53,706 bases of DNA from Priestia koreensis (GCF_001274935.1 NZ_LILC01000035.1:1-53706); one strand, 5' to 3'; positions 33,320 to 41,949 are shown, counted from the stretch's first letter. A program made the numbers and translations. The notes: generated by a model from the letters alone, not told the origin.

Positions 33320-34108
33320 TTAATTCATCATATAGATGGACTTACGCAACTCGATTTGTTCACTTGAAACGAGCGCAAGCTGATTTAAAAATTCTACTTG
33401 GAAGCTCCCAGGACCCTGATCTTTTGTCTTTTCAGCCGCTAATTCAGCTGCTACTCCGTAAAAGGTAGCGGCCTCTTTGGCAGCTTCAATAGAAGCAGCA
33501 CCCGTTCCAAGAAAAGCACCAATGACAGAGCTTAATAGACAACCTGTACCCGTCACTTTCGTTAATGCAACGTCTCCATTTAATCCTCTATAGATGATAT
33601 CACCGTCTGTTGTGATATCTTCCTTCCCTGTAATCACAACTACGCAGCTTAAATCCAACGCTGCTTTTTGCGCTAACTTCTGTACGTCGCCTGTCCCTTC
33701 ACCTGCATCCACACCTTTAATCGCCCATTCTTCTCCAACTAAATGAGCAACCTCCGCCGCGTTGCCCCGAAGTACTGAAAGATTTACATGCTGTAAAATC
33801 CTTCTTGCTGACTCTGTACGATATGGCGTTGCCCCCACCCCAACAGGATCAAAAACAACAGGAACACCATGCTCATTGGCCGATTTCCCGGCAATAATCA
33901 TTGCCTCAACCACTTCTTCAGTTAGCGTTCCCATATTTAATACGAGCGCATCTGCAATTTTAGCCATATCGGCCACTTCCTCATGAGCATAAGCCATTAC
34001 GGGTGAAGCACCAAGAGCAAGTAGACCATTAGCTGTAAAATTAGTTACGACCATATTCGTAATATTGTGTACAAGCGGATTTTTTTGACGAACCTTTTCA
34101 ATCATCAT
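33320..34108 (-). CDS. thiM: Hydroxyethylthiazole kinase
   Basis: A 262-residue ribokinase-fold enzyme phosphorylating the thiazole alcohol for salvage. Motifs: PLVHNITNMVVTNFTANGLLALGASPVM, DPVGVGATPYR, ITGKEDITTDG, KVTGTGCLLSSVIGAF (catalytic Cys/anion hole). It overlaps the thiY stop by 4 bp (ATGATG start). Confidence 0.95.
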   Translation of the reverse strand: MMIEKVRQKNPLVHNITNMVVTNFTANGLLALGASPVMAYAHEEVADMAKIADALVLNMGTLTEEVVEAMIIAGKSANEHGVPVVFDPVGVGATPYRTESARRILQHVNLSVLRGNAAEVAHLVGEEWAIKGVDAGEGTGDVQKLAQKAALDLSCVVVITGKEDITTDGDIIYRGLNGDVALTKVTGTGCLLSSVIGAFLGTGAASIEAAKEAATFYGVAAELAAEKTKDQGPGSFQVEFLNQLALVSSEQIELRKSIYMMN

Positions 34109-35106
34109 TTCTTCTCCTCTTTCTCTATTAAATTCACAAATGCGTCGTCAGGAGATACATTTTGCTTTAACATCCCCTGCTGCAGGAGCCATTTAGACGT
34201 TTTCTCCCATATTTCCTGATCCTGATAGCCGAACGGCTTCGTTTTATCTGTCATCATAGGAAGTAAAATAGCTAAACTCTTTTTCTCAATCGTTTTATCA
34301 AGGGGTGACGACTGATCTTCATGATCAAGAAGAATCTTCAGCCCTTCTTTTGGATGTTGTTGAACGTACTTCTGTCCTTTTGTGGCAGCTTTCATAAATT
34401 TTTCATACATCCTCTTATTCTTCTTAAGCGACTGATCACTCGCAGCAAACACTAACTCATAATAGTCAGGTACTCCGTAGTCAGCAGGATTAAATACTCT
34501 TACATGATGTCCTTCCTTTTCAAGAAGCAGCTTCTCATGATTGATGTATCCACCGATGATTCCATCCGTCTTATTCGTTGCTACAGCAGGAATAAGATTA
34601 AAACCGACATCAATCATTTTTACTTTTTTCGCATCTCCACCGTCTTTGGAGACAATCGTATCGATCATCGCCTCTTCAAGTGGAATGGATGAAAAACCTA
34701 CTGTTTTTCCTTCTAAATCCTTTGGTGATTGAACATTACTGTCTTTATTCACCATTAAATAGTCTAAAGGATGCCTTACAATCGCTCCAAACGATTTAAC
34801 CGGAATATTTTCACCACGTGCAAGCAAAATTTGTGGCTCATAGCTAATCGCCATATCTACTTGATTTGCTGCTACTAATTTTAGCGGATCATTTGTATTG
34901 GCAGGCATTTTAATCTCTACATCAAGACCTTGTTCCTTAAAGTATCCTTTTTTCTGTGCAGTATATAAAAACGAATGCACGGCATTTGGATACCAATCAA
35001 GCATGATACTAACCTTCTGTAACTTCACGCTTGAATCTTTCTTCTCACTAGCACAGCCACTAAGCAGTAACGTAGTCGCTAAAAAATAGATCATCCATTT
35101 TTTCAT
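34105..35106 (-). CDS. thiY: ThiY-type pyrimidine-precursor binding lipoprotein
   Basis: A 333-residue ABC substrate-binding lipoprotein (lipobox LSGC) of the NMT1/THI5-like family: KVSIMLDWYPNAVHSFLYTAQKKGYFKEQGLDVEI. Members such as ThiY bind formyl-aminopyrimidine, a thiamin breakdown product, for salvage with TenA and others. The partner permease (ThiX) and ATPase (ThiZ) are not in this operon. It lies between tenA and thiM under the TPP riboswitch. Confidence 0.85.
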   Translation of the reverse strand: MKKWMIYFLATTLLLSGCASEKKDSSVKLQKVSIMLDWYPNAVHSFLYTAQKKGYFKEQGLDVEIKMPANTNDPLKLVAANQVDMAISYEPQILLARGENIPVKSFGAIVRHPLDYLMVNKDSNVQSPKDLEGKTVGFSSIPLEEAMIDTIVSKDGGDAKKVKMIDVGFNLIPAVATNKTDGIIGGYINHEKLLLEKEGHHVRVFNPADYGVPDYYELVFAASDQSLKKNKRMYEKFMKAATKGQKYVQQHPKEGLKILLDHEDQSSPLDKTIEKKSLAILLPMMTDKTKPFGYQDQEIWEKTSKWLLQQGMLKQNVSPDDAFVNLIEKEEKK

Positions 35107-35124
35107 ATTCTTCTACCTTTCATA

Positions 35125-35796
35125 TTAAACTTTCCATTCTTCTCCTGCGTACACCATGTCCCAAAACATATACTCAAAACGAGAGGTGGTGAGAAAATGA
35201 TCCTCTAGAATACGAAGCTCTCGCTCACTTTTCCCCTCTGTTAAGTCATCAAGCAAATCCAAAAGCCATTTCGTTAACGAACCAAACTCTTCGGATGAAT
35301 ACATGCGAATCCATTCTCCGTAAAATGGGTGTATCTCACTGTTTGGGTATCGGTGCTTCAAGTGCTTTCCAATTTCCCAATAGCTCCACATGCAAGGCAA
35401 TAACGCTGAGATCAGTTCTTCTAGCGAACCGCTATGTGCCGCGCTCAGCATGTAACGTGTATAAGCAAGATTTGTTGGCGTTGCTTTCGTATTCTCTAGT
35501 TCTTCTCTTGTAATCTGAAATCGTTCCGCATACTGACGATGTAGCTCCATTTCATGATGGAGCGTTTCATGAAGAATTCCAGCAAAAGCGGTCATTGTCT
35601 CCAAGCTTTTCGCCTTGACTGTACCCATCGCAAATAGCTTCGCATAATCAATTAAAAAGACGTAATCCTGCTTCATATAGCAAATAAAAGATTCCTTCGG
35701 TAACGTCCCATCTCCGATACCTGTAACAAACGGATGCATATGTGTTTGCTCCCAAATCGGATGAACTGCTTCAAATAATCGATCCGTAAATTTCAT
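35125..35796 (-). CDS. tenA: Aminopyrimidine aminohydrolase TenA
   Basis: A 223-residue all-helical TenA protein that hydrolyses aminopyrimidine from degraded thiamin to HMP. Family features: HPFVTGIGDGTLP, FICYMKQDYVFLIDYAKLFA, a Cys in LPCMWSYWEIG and C-terminal FWDMVYAGEEW with the catalytic glutamate region. First gene after the TPP riboswitch and terminator; a GGGAGGAG site precedes ATG. Confidence 0.94.
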   Translation of the reverse strand: MKFTDRLFEAVHPIWEQTHMHPFVTGIGDGTLPKESFICYMKQDYVFLIDYAKLFAMGTVKAKSLETMTAFAGILHETLHHEMELHRQYAERFQITREELENTKATPTNLAYTRYMLSAAHSGSLEELISALLPCMWSYWEIGKHLKHRYPNSEIHPFYGEWIRMYSSEEFGSLTKWLLDLLDDLTEGKSERELRILEDHFLTTSRFEYMFWDMVYAGEEWKV

Positions 35797-35831
35797 GCGT
35801 AAACTCCTCCCTCTTTATTCACTAGAAGTAC

Positions 35832-35872
35832 AACAAAAAAACCACTCGTTTCGGTAGGAAACGAGTGGTTTA
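35832..35872 (-). terminator. Riboswitch-controlled terminator before tenA
   Basis: A 12-bp perfect stem (AACCACTCGTTT / AAACGAGTGGTT) with a 7-nt loop and seven T residues on the minus strand lies between the TPP aptamer and tenA. It is the likely expression platform: ligand binding favours termination. Confidence 0.88.
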
Positions 35873-35908
35873 AAGACAACGATCGAATATATGTACATTG
35901 ACGTCAAC

Positions 35909-36001
35909 TAAGCCCCTCACTTCCCTCCGCTGGTATGATCCAGATCAGGTTCAAAGGGTTCGAAACAAGTGTTTCATCTCAGCCAATTGGCCCCCCTAGT
36001 G
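35909..36001 (-). ncRNA. TPP riboswitch (THI element)
   Basis: On the minus strand the conserved core is plain: GGGGG...CTGAGA in the first arm and ACCCTTTGAACCTGATCTGG followed by ATCATACCAGCGGAGGGAAG in the second. It precedes tenA-thiY-thiM-thiE and should turn the operon off when thiamin pyrophosphate is plentiful. Confidence 0.96.
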
Positions 36002-36141
36002 AATTTTGCTATTATTTAATTTTTTCTCCTTTTCACTATATCATAGAAGAAAAAGAAGTAAAGCAGAACATTGTGATGAGCTCATCCATGTATATGAGCG
36101 CCTCTTCTATTTTATACTAGGGAAATGAAGGAGGAATAAAA

Positions 36142-36903
36142 ATGGATATTCAATTAATTCGCAATGCAACACTCGTTCTACGTTATGGGGATAAAAAGAT
36201 CATCGTGGACCCGTTTTTTGCTGATAAAGGCTCCATGCCCCCATTTCAAAACACACCAAATCAGGATCAGAATAATCCTACAGTTGGTCTTCCCTTTGCT
36301 ATTGATTCACTGTTAGATGCTGATGCAGTAATTGTCACTCACCTTCATCCTGATCATTTTGATGAAATGGCAAAGAAACGTTTACCAAAAGACATTCTTT
36401 TATATGCGCAAAACGAGCAGGATTGCCAAGTCATTCAAGAGGCTGGATTTACAAATGTACATTCTCTTGAAGACTCACCACAAGTGGGCGATGTTACCAT
36501 AAAGCGTACGAACGGAAAGCACGGAACAGGAGACATTCTTAAGAAAACAGGAATTGTATCTGGTGTAGTTTTCACACACCCTGACGAAAAGGCGCTATAC
36601 GTCGCCGGTGATACGATCTGGTGTCCAGACGTTGAAGAAGCTATCCAAACTCATCACCCTGACATCATTGTTCTAAACGGAGGGGCTGCTCAATATCTAG
36701 TTGGCGATCCTATTACGATGACAAAGGAAGACATTTACGAAGTATACAAAGCGGCTCCAAATGCTCAGATTGTTGTCTGTCACATGGAATCCCTAAACCA
36801 CTGTCTCCTAAAGCGAGACGAACTTTCTGAGTTTTTATCGACGAATGAGGCAACTGATCGAATCACCATTCCGAATGATGGAGAGAAGCTTTCTTATAAC
36901 TGA
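36142..36903 (+). CDS. MBL-fold metal-dependent hydrolase
   Basis: A 253-residue metallo-beta-lactamase-fold protein: IDPFF-like strand (KKIIVDPFFADKG), zinc motif THLHPDHFDEMA near residue 67, GDTIWCPDVEEA (metal-bridging Asp) and VCHMESLNHC late. It resembles UlaG/UPF0173-like hydrolases of unknown substrate. GAAGGAGG precedes ATG. It is the only plus-strand gene in this part and is probably transcribed alone, ending in a strong terminator. Confidence 0.85.
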   Translation: MDIQLIRNATLVLRYGDKKIIVDPFFADKGSMPPFQNTPNQDQNNPTVGLPFAIDSLLDADAVIVTHLHPDHFDEMAKKRLPKDILLYAQNEQDCQVIQEAGFTNVHSLEDSPQVGDVTIKRTNGKHGTGDILKKTGIVSGVVFTHPDEKALYVAGDTIWCPDVEEAIQTHHPDIIVLNGGAAQYLVGDPITMTKEDIYEVYKAAPNAQIVVCHMESLNHCLLKRDELSEFLSTNEATDRITIPNDGEKLSYN

Positions 36904-36938
36904 CAAAAGCCTCGCTATAAGCGGGGCTTTTGTCAGTT
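36900..36938. terminator. Terminator after the MBL hydrolase gene
   Basis: A long stem (AACTGACAAAAGCC...CGC / GCG...GGCTTTTGTCAGTT) with a 5-nt loop. The T-run is inside the stem arm. It overlaps the stop codon of the hydrolase remnant on the other strand. Confidence 0.75.
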
Positions 36939-37092
36939 ATGCCAATGTTACTGTTTGCGCTTCGTGTGATCGTTCAAAAAATCGAGCAAGGGTTTCCGAG
37001 TAAAGGTTAGGCTGCTCACGATGAACAAGATGTCCTGCAAATGGAATGACGGACAGGTGTATACGAGGATTTAATGATTTATACGTTAATGC
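36937..37092 (-). pseudogene. Alpha/beta hydrolase remnant (C-terminal 51 codons)
   Basis: Minus-strand frame ending at TAA (36937-36939) reads ALTYKSLNPRIHLSVIPFAG then HLVHREQPNLYSETLARFFE, the catalytic-His end of an alpha/beta hydrolase (GHLVH-EQP-x-FF). An in-frame stop lies just upstream (about 37098-37103) and no nucleophile region or start is present. It is therefore the tail of a gene whose main part has been lost. It is distinct in sequence from the intact hydrolase at 28643-29512. Confidence 0.7.
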
Positions 37093-37164
37093 AGCCTCTT
37101 ATTCCCCATTTATTATTTGAATTTAGCCACATCGTACAGCTGCCGAAAATCTATGCAGTCACGG

Positions 37165-38073
37165 TTAAATCATTGTCTTAAAGCGCTGAGCATGCTCCTC
37201 TAATTTTTTCGATGCACTTGATAGTTCTTTAAATTCTTCAACAGTCGTTTTAATACGCTGCTGGCTCGTTTTAATATCGTGTTGTACACGCTCTGTACCC
37301 GATGTAATTTTACCTACTTCCGCCGTCATCTTCTCAACATTATCACGAATTTCACCAATTGACTTTTCTACACTGATTGAAAGCTTTCGAACTTCTTTCG
37401 CCACTACCTCAAATCCTCGTCCATGCTCACCGACTCGTGCCGCTTCAATAGATGCGTTAATAGCTAATAAGTTTGTTTGCATGGCAATTTCTCTAATCGT
37501 TTTTACAATGCTATGTACTTCTGATGCCTGTTTTTGTAGTCCCAGTAAAATTTCGGAGTTACCTTCTGATACAGAGGTCACTTGATTGATTAATTCCATG
37601 ACGGCTGTTCCATGCTTAATTCCGCTTGACGCCCGCTCACTAAGCTCTTCCGCCATGTCCTGCAAGTCAGACGTCACTATGTTAATCATGCTTTGACGGG
37701 ACGTAACATTCGTTGCGATTTTTGCGATACTAATGACCCTGCGCCCACTCTCATCAAAAATCGGCATGTAAGTAGCCTCTAGCCAAATTGGAGACCCCTT
37801 TGCATCTTTTCGCTCAATTTTATCTTGAAAGCTTTTTCCTGAAAGTAATCGTCCCCAAAAAGCTTCATATTCACGACTATTTGCAAACGAAGGGAAGCAA
37901 AATTGCCGATGATGCATGCCTAACATTTCCTCAGGTTGATATCCCATTGTTGCAGCAAACAAATCATTTACAAATAAAACGGTTCGATCTAAACTAAAGC
38001 GAATAACGGCCAAATTACGAGTAACAGCCTCTACAAACAAATCATTGGTTACTTCGTCTTTCTGTTTAAGCAT
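37165..38073 (-). CDS. Soluble PAS-domain methyl-accepting chemotaxis-like protein
   Basis: A 302-residue protein with no membrane segment: a PAS domain (about 10-125; LFAATMGYQPEEMLGMHHRQFC) and an MCP signalling domain whose hairpin tip TNLLAINASIEAARVGEHGRGFEVVA binds CheA/CheW. It probably senses an intracellular or membrane-diffusible signal, perhaps through a cofactor in PAS. ATG at 38073 has AGAGGG 7 bp upstream; an in-frame GTG at 38091 is the alternative. No clear terminator follows. Confidence 0.85.
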   Translation of the reverse strand: MLKQKDEVTNDLFVEAVTRNLAVIRFSLDRTVLFVNDLFAATMGYQPEEMLGMHHRQFCFPSFANSREYEAFWGRLLSGKSFQDKIERKDAKGSPIWLEATYMPIFDESGRRVISIAKIATNVTSRQSMINIVTSDLQDMAEELSERASSGIKHGTAVMELINQVTSVSEGNSEILLGLQKQASEVHSIVKTIREIAMQTNLLAINASIEAARVGEHGRGFEVVAKEVRKLSISVEKSIGEIRDNVEKMTAEVGKITSGTERVQHDIKTSQQRIKTTVEEFKELSSASKKLEEHAQRFKTMI

Positions 38074-38114
38074 TAAATTTCCCTCTTTCACGTTTAACTT
38101 TATCTCCGTACTAA

Positions 38115-38255
38115 CTAACTGATTACTCTATCATAATGAAAGAAGTCATAAACAGGAATTCTCAGTACTCGCTCAATGTGCTCCATGGCAACACCCGTAA
38201 TGGTAGCTGAAAAAGATAAAAGCAGAGTTTCCAATTCCCTTGGCCATTCTTCATT
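38115..38255 (-). pseudogene. Possible coding remnant between MFS and PAS genes
   Basis: A 46-codon open stretch on the minus strand (reading QLNEEWPRELETLLLSF, then MEHIERVLRIPVYDFFHYDR) begins right after a stop that overlaps the MFS gene end and has no start with a ribosome-binding site. Its composition looks protein-like, but I do not recognise a family. It may be a degraded gene end or chance. Confidence 0.25.
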
Positions 38256-39478
38256 TAACTGTTACTCATCCGTGACGTTTCCTGAAAAGAAGAAAGCTTT
38301 GCTGGCATAAAGATCGAAATCAATAGTACGATTGAAATGATTACGCCTATTCCTGCAAAAAGAAAACAAACCATCTGGAGTGAGATGCCCTCTATAAGAG
38401 CACCGAGAAGAAGCGTAAATCCAATTTGAATAACAGCCTGCAGCATTTCGGCTACGCTCCCAAAGCGTCCCATGATTTCTACGGGCACATTATTTTGAAA
38501 GAACGTTGCGTACCCTGAGTTGGCAAATGACATAAAAAATCCGAGAAACATAAAAGATAGTGTAGCAATTAAAAATGTTGATGAAGCATAGAAAGCAGCA
38601 TAGCCTACGGATGTAAATAACATCCCTACGCCCAAGTAAAATCGTAACGATATCCTTTTAGCACCGAATATTGCTACAAATCCTCCTAACAATGTGCCTG
38701 CACCCGTTAGACTTGTAATAAGGCCATAATCCCCATCAGACAATTGAAGGTGCTGTTTGATAAACGTTACTTCTTGAGAATCTAGTGCAAAACCAATTAG
38801 CATGGCCGTTTGAAACAGTATGTAAATCGATATAAACGCTTTTGCTTTTTTGGAAAAATCTCGAACGATTCTCCAATCACTCATCAGCATCTTCCAAGTA
38901 ATCCGGTCGCGAGCCTCCTGACTGCTCTCATCCACATTGGGAAGAAGATAGATAAAGAAAGCACAAACTAAAAAACTGATGGCGTTAATAATGATGCACA
39001 AATCTGTTCCAACCTTCATAATAAGAACCCCTGCTACTGCAGGGCCCAGAAGAAATGCACCTGAGCTTGTCATACTCATAATCGAGTTAAATCGTTTGCG
39101 ATTCTCAGGCGGAATGAGCTTCGTAATATACACGGAAGCACTCGGACCAAAGAAAGCACCGGCCATATTAATAAGTAAAAGAAGCACATAGATAACCCAC
39201 AAAGAACTGATGAAAGGAATGACAGCTACTAGAACTCCTCGTACAACATCAATAAAGACCATTAACCTTCGCTTATTTATACGGTCAATGACACTTCCTG
39301 ACCAGGTATTTGTGATTAAAATGGCAATGGGCCGAATAACATAAAGACCTGCTACGGCTGCTGCTGATCCTGTTAATTTTAAAATAGAGAGGTTTAGCGC
39401 AATTAAATAAATCCAGTTCCCTAGATAAGAAACACCGATTCCCGATAGTAAAAGGAAAGGATTTCGCCACGCCTTCAT
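38255..39478 (-). CDS. MFS transporter
   Basis: A 407-residue protein with 12 hydrophobic segments of the major facilitator type (GSVIDRINKRRLMVFIDVVRG is the loop 2-3 motif). It resembles the Bacillus MFS group that includes macrolide-type or multidrug exporters; substrate unknown. ATG at 39478 follows GAGG by 7 bp; the frame from 39505 covers this site. An inverted repeat lies in its promoter region. Confidence 0.85.
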   Translation of the reverse strand: MKAWRNPFLLLSGIGVSYLGNWIYLIALNLSILKLTGSAAAVAGLYVIRPIAILITNTWSGSVIDRINKRRLMVFIDVVRGVLVAVIPFISSLWVIYVLLLLINMAGAFFGPSASVYITKLIPPENRKRFNSIMSMTSSGAFLLGPAVAGVLIMKVGTDLCIIINAISFLVCAFFIYLLPNVDESSQEARDRITWKMLMSDWRIVRDFSKKAKAFISIYILFQTAMLIGFALDSQEVTFIKQHLQLSDGDYGLITSLTGAGTLLGGFVAIFGAKRISLRFYLGVGMLFTSVGYAAFYASSTFLIATLSFMFLGFFMSFANSGYATFFQNNVPVEIMGRFGSVAEMLQAVIQIGFTLLLGALIEGISLQMVCFLFAGIGVIISIVLLISIFMPAKLSSFQETSRMSNS

Positions 39479-39557
39479 ACGCCCACCTCTTCTCTTTAAA
39501 TTCATTTTCTAACGCTCATTCATCATACCATAATCTTACATTTAAATAAGATGATAT

Positions 39558-39587
39558 TTTACACAAAAATTGACAGTTCGGTGTAAA
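39558..39587. promoter_or_regulatory. Inverted repeat in the MFS promoter region
   Basis: TTTACAC and GTGTAAA, separated by 16 bp, lie about 80 bp upstream of the MFS start and may be an operator. An extended -10 (ATGGTATGAT) is visible near 39522-39531 on the minus strand. Confidence 0.4.
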
Positions 39588-39674
39588 GTTTAACGCTACT
39601 AGCTAATCTTTAAATAGTAGAAAAGAATTTACTGCATGAACATCTATTCTCCCCCATCAAATCATTTCTTTTAG

Positions 39675-40160
39675 TTAATCCAAACCCAATACGTCCGTAT
39701 TCTGAGGTATATAACCTAACATTCGGATCATTGATACCACTTGACCCTTATGATGAAATTCATGTGTGATGGCATGGGCAAGGAGCTGACGGGGTGTTAT
39801 CTTTATGACCTCGCTTTCCTCTCTCCAAGGAATTTTCTTTTCCATTGCCGCATTTAAAAATTCATCTGACTGTTCAAGAACTTTCTCCATATATACATCT
39901 GCTTGTTGAAAATAGCGCCTTACATCTTCTAACTTCATCTGATTTATTTTTTCTTTTGAATAGAGGGGTGTCTTCGTCGCTTCTAATACGTAAGATCCTA
40001 ACCAAGCATGATAGCACCCAGCTGTATGACATAACGTATTTCGTATACTTTGGAAACCAATGTTAAGCTCTTTCGTGAACTCGTCCTCCCCTAGCTCTCC
40101 GCACTGATCCAGTAAAATAGCTCTTGTCTGCTTGACCCATTCATATTCTAATTTATCCAT
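39675..40160 (-). CDS. DinB-family protein
   Basis: A 161-residue four-helix DinB/YfiT-type protein. The probable metal-binding histidines are in LCHTAGCYHAWLGSYV (near residue 48) and HAITHEFHHKGQVVSMIRMLGY (near 130-134). Members include mycothiol or bacillithiol S-transferases; the activity of this one cannot be read. AGAGGTGG precedes ATG. No operon partner. Confidence 0.85.
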   Translation of the reverse strand: MDKLEYEWVKQTRAILLDQCGELGEDEFTKELNIGFQSIRNTLCHTAGCYHAWLGSYVLEATKTPLYSKEKINQMKLEDVRRYFQQADVYMEKVLEQSDEFLNAAMEKKIPWREESEVIKITPRQLLAHAITHEFHHKGQVVSMIRMLGYIPQNTDVLGLD

Positions 40161-40203
40161 ACGCCACCTCTACTTTTAGAATATTCAAATTTTACCACAC
40201 AAA

Positions 40204-40242
40204 AATAAAAGAGGGAATGGACAGCTCATTCCCTCTTTTATT
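40204..40242 (-). terminator. Terminator of the ECF sigma/anti-sigma operon
   Basis: A 16-bp perfect stem (AATAAAAGAGGGAATG / CATTCCCTCTTTTATT) with a 7-nt loop; the 3' arm supplies T residues on the minus strand. It overlaps the stop of the anti-sigma gene and could act on both strands. Confidence 0.88.
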
Positions 40243-41276
40243 TATTGCTTTATTAAGTGAATTTTCTCAATACCTTTAATCATTAGCTCTAATTTTTTAT
40301 GTTGGTTATACGAGCTAATTGGAAAATTAGCTGAAATGATGGTTTCATTATTTTTACTAACTGAACGAAGACCTTTAATTCTATATTCATGACCTGCTTC
40401 GTCCACGATGACCATATCTGAAGGAAGTTTTTCATCTCTCTCTTTATCTATTCCTTTCAGTGACAAAACGATATTTAATGCTGTTGGAGTTGAGCGCGCT
40501 TTTAATACTTGAATAGCGGATGATACATTTTGTATTTTATACTGAATCATTTCCTCTGCTTTTTTATTATTGCTTAACGATAGATTCCAATGACCATTTA
40601 TTTTTTTTAGTTTTCCTGTATTGTCGAAAATATTAATGCTTTCTATTTCTATAACAGCATCCTTTAACTTTGGAATCGTACCTTCACTTGAATCAGATAA
40701 TGTATTAAATTGAACCATGCCTGATTTTTCATCTATCAACGGGTTTTGATAATCGAAAAATGATGTGTATCTGTTTTTGCCCTTTAACGGCTTTGTATCT
40801 GGAATGAATTCTTCAATGTATTGACCATCACCATTTTTTAATCGATAATCCAGTGATACGTTTTCCACATGTTTTAACATAGAAGGATGATCGAATGCTA
40901 ATTGAAAACTTAACCCTAATTTATTTTCATCTGAAAAATGGTCATTGATCGCTATTTTAACACCTTGATCCGTAACGGAATGGTGATCCTCTTGTAACAT
41001 TCCATTGTTAACTGCCTGCTCAACACCCTTATCGTCGAAACCAAGCCATTTATTAATACTAGCCATTACGTGATCATTTGATAAACCAAGCCCTACTACT
41101 AAACAGGCGCTAGCTGCGATCGCTATAATCACCTGTGGATTAAATGTGCGCTTCTTCTTTATCGACTTTTTACGAATGACATCATATGTTTGATCAAGGG
41201 ACTGTCTTACCATAAGCGGCATTTCTTTTTTCTCGTTCAACATGTGTTTTAATTCTTTTTCCAAATGATTAAACAT
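40242..41276 (-). CDS. Anti-sigma factor, DUF4179-type membrane protein
   Basis: A 344-residue protein: short cytoplasmic N-terminus (1-45, sigma-binding), one membrane segment (about 48-66, VIIAIAASACLVVGLGLS), and a large extracellular region with DUF4179-like start (NKWLGFDDKGVEQAVNNG). It overlaps the sigma gene by 8 bp, the arrangement of sigma/anti-sigma pairs. The signal is unknown. Confidence 0.8.
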   Translation of the reverse strand: MFNHLEKELKHMLNEKKEMPLMVRQSLDQTYDVIRKKSIKKKRTFNPQVIIAIAASACLVVGLGLSNDHVMASINKWLGFDDKGVEQAVNNGMLQEDHHSVTDQGVKIAINDHFSDENKLGLSFQLAFDHPSMLKHVENVSLDYRLKNGDGQYIEEFIPDTKPLKGKNRYTSFFDYQNPLIDEKSGMVQFNTLSDSSEGTIPKLKDAVIEIESINIFDNTGKLKKINGHWNLSLSNNKKAEEMIQYKIQNVSSAIQVLKARSTPTALNIVLSLKGIDKERDEKLPSDMVIVDEAGHEYRIKGLRSVSKNNETIISANFPISSYNQHKKLELMIKGIEKIHLIKQ

Positions 41277-41799
41277 ATCCGATCACATCCTCACTTTTAT
41301 GATGATTGCTTCTTAATATGGACTTCGCTCGAGATAACCTCGATTTAATCGTCCCTTCAGGCTCTTTTAAAAACTCGCTTATTTCCTTCGTGTTCATCCC
41401 AACGATATAATATAGAACAATTGCTGTTTTATAGTCATTATTGAGGACATTTAGTTCATCCTCTAACTCCATCTTTAAGGTTGAATCATGTACTCCATCC
41501 TGCAAATTTTCAATTTCGACTACATCAAAAACGGCTTTATTTCTATTTAAAATACGGTGACATTTGTTAATTAATATTTTACAAATCCATGTATTGAAAT
41601 ACGCATCATTTTGTAAGCTTTCTAACTTCTCGTAAGCCGCAAGTATTGCATCTTGCATTGCGTCTGCTACATCCTCATCTTTAGTCAAAAGCCTGCTCGC
41701 CACTTTATACAGTACATCTTCATACTGTTGAATGAGCGCAATAAATGCTTCGCTATCACCTTTTTTAGCTCTTTTCACTAAAGTCGTTAATTTTGCCAT
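41269..41799 (-). CDS. ECF-type RNA polymerase sigma factor
   Basis: A 176-residue sigma factor with region 2 (EDVADAMQDAILAAYEKLESL... FNTWICKILINKCHRILNR) and region 4 (IVLYYIVGMNTKEISEFLKEPEGTIKSRLSRAKSIL). Cognate anti-sigma lies downstream. I could not find a clear ECF-type autoregulatory promoter upstream (a TGAAAG is present but the spacing to CGTTGTC is wrong). GAGGAGGG precedes ATG. Confidence 0.9.
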   Translation of the reverse strand: MAKLTTLVKRAKKGDSEAFIALIQQYEDVLYKVASRLLTKDEDVADAMQDAILAAYEKLESLQNDAYFNTWICKILINKCHRILNRNKAVFDVVEIENLQDGVHDSTLKMELEDELNVLNNDYKTAIVLYYIVGMNTKEISEFLKEPEGTIKSRLSRAKSILRSNHHKSEDVIGYV

Positions 41800-41949
41800 T
41801 TCGATCCCTCCTCATCCGCCAATATTTTTTAGACAACGCTGTTTGCCTTTCAACTTATTAGAGACCAAATCAACTCAATTAGTTGCATAGCGCTCATAAA
41901 ATCTTTTCATTTCAATACGTAATCGTTGAATAGAAAAATAGTTATCATT

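Noticed and set aside
35935..36120. Plus-strand open frame over the TPP riboswitch
   Set aside because: It is the antisense of the conserved aptamer and has no ribosome-binding site.
41822..41860. TGAAAG...CGTTGTC as an ECF promoter for the orphan sigma
   Set aside because: The spacing between the two parts is about 9 bp where ECF promoters need about 16.
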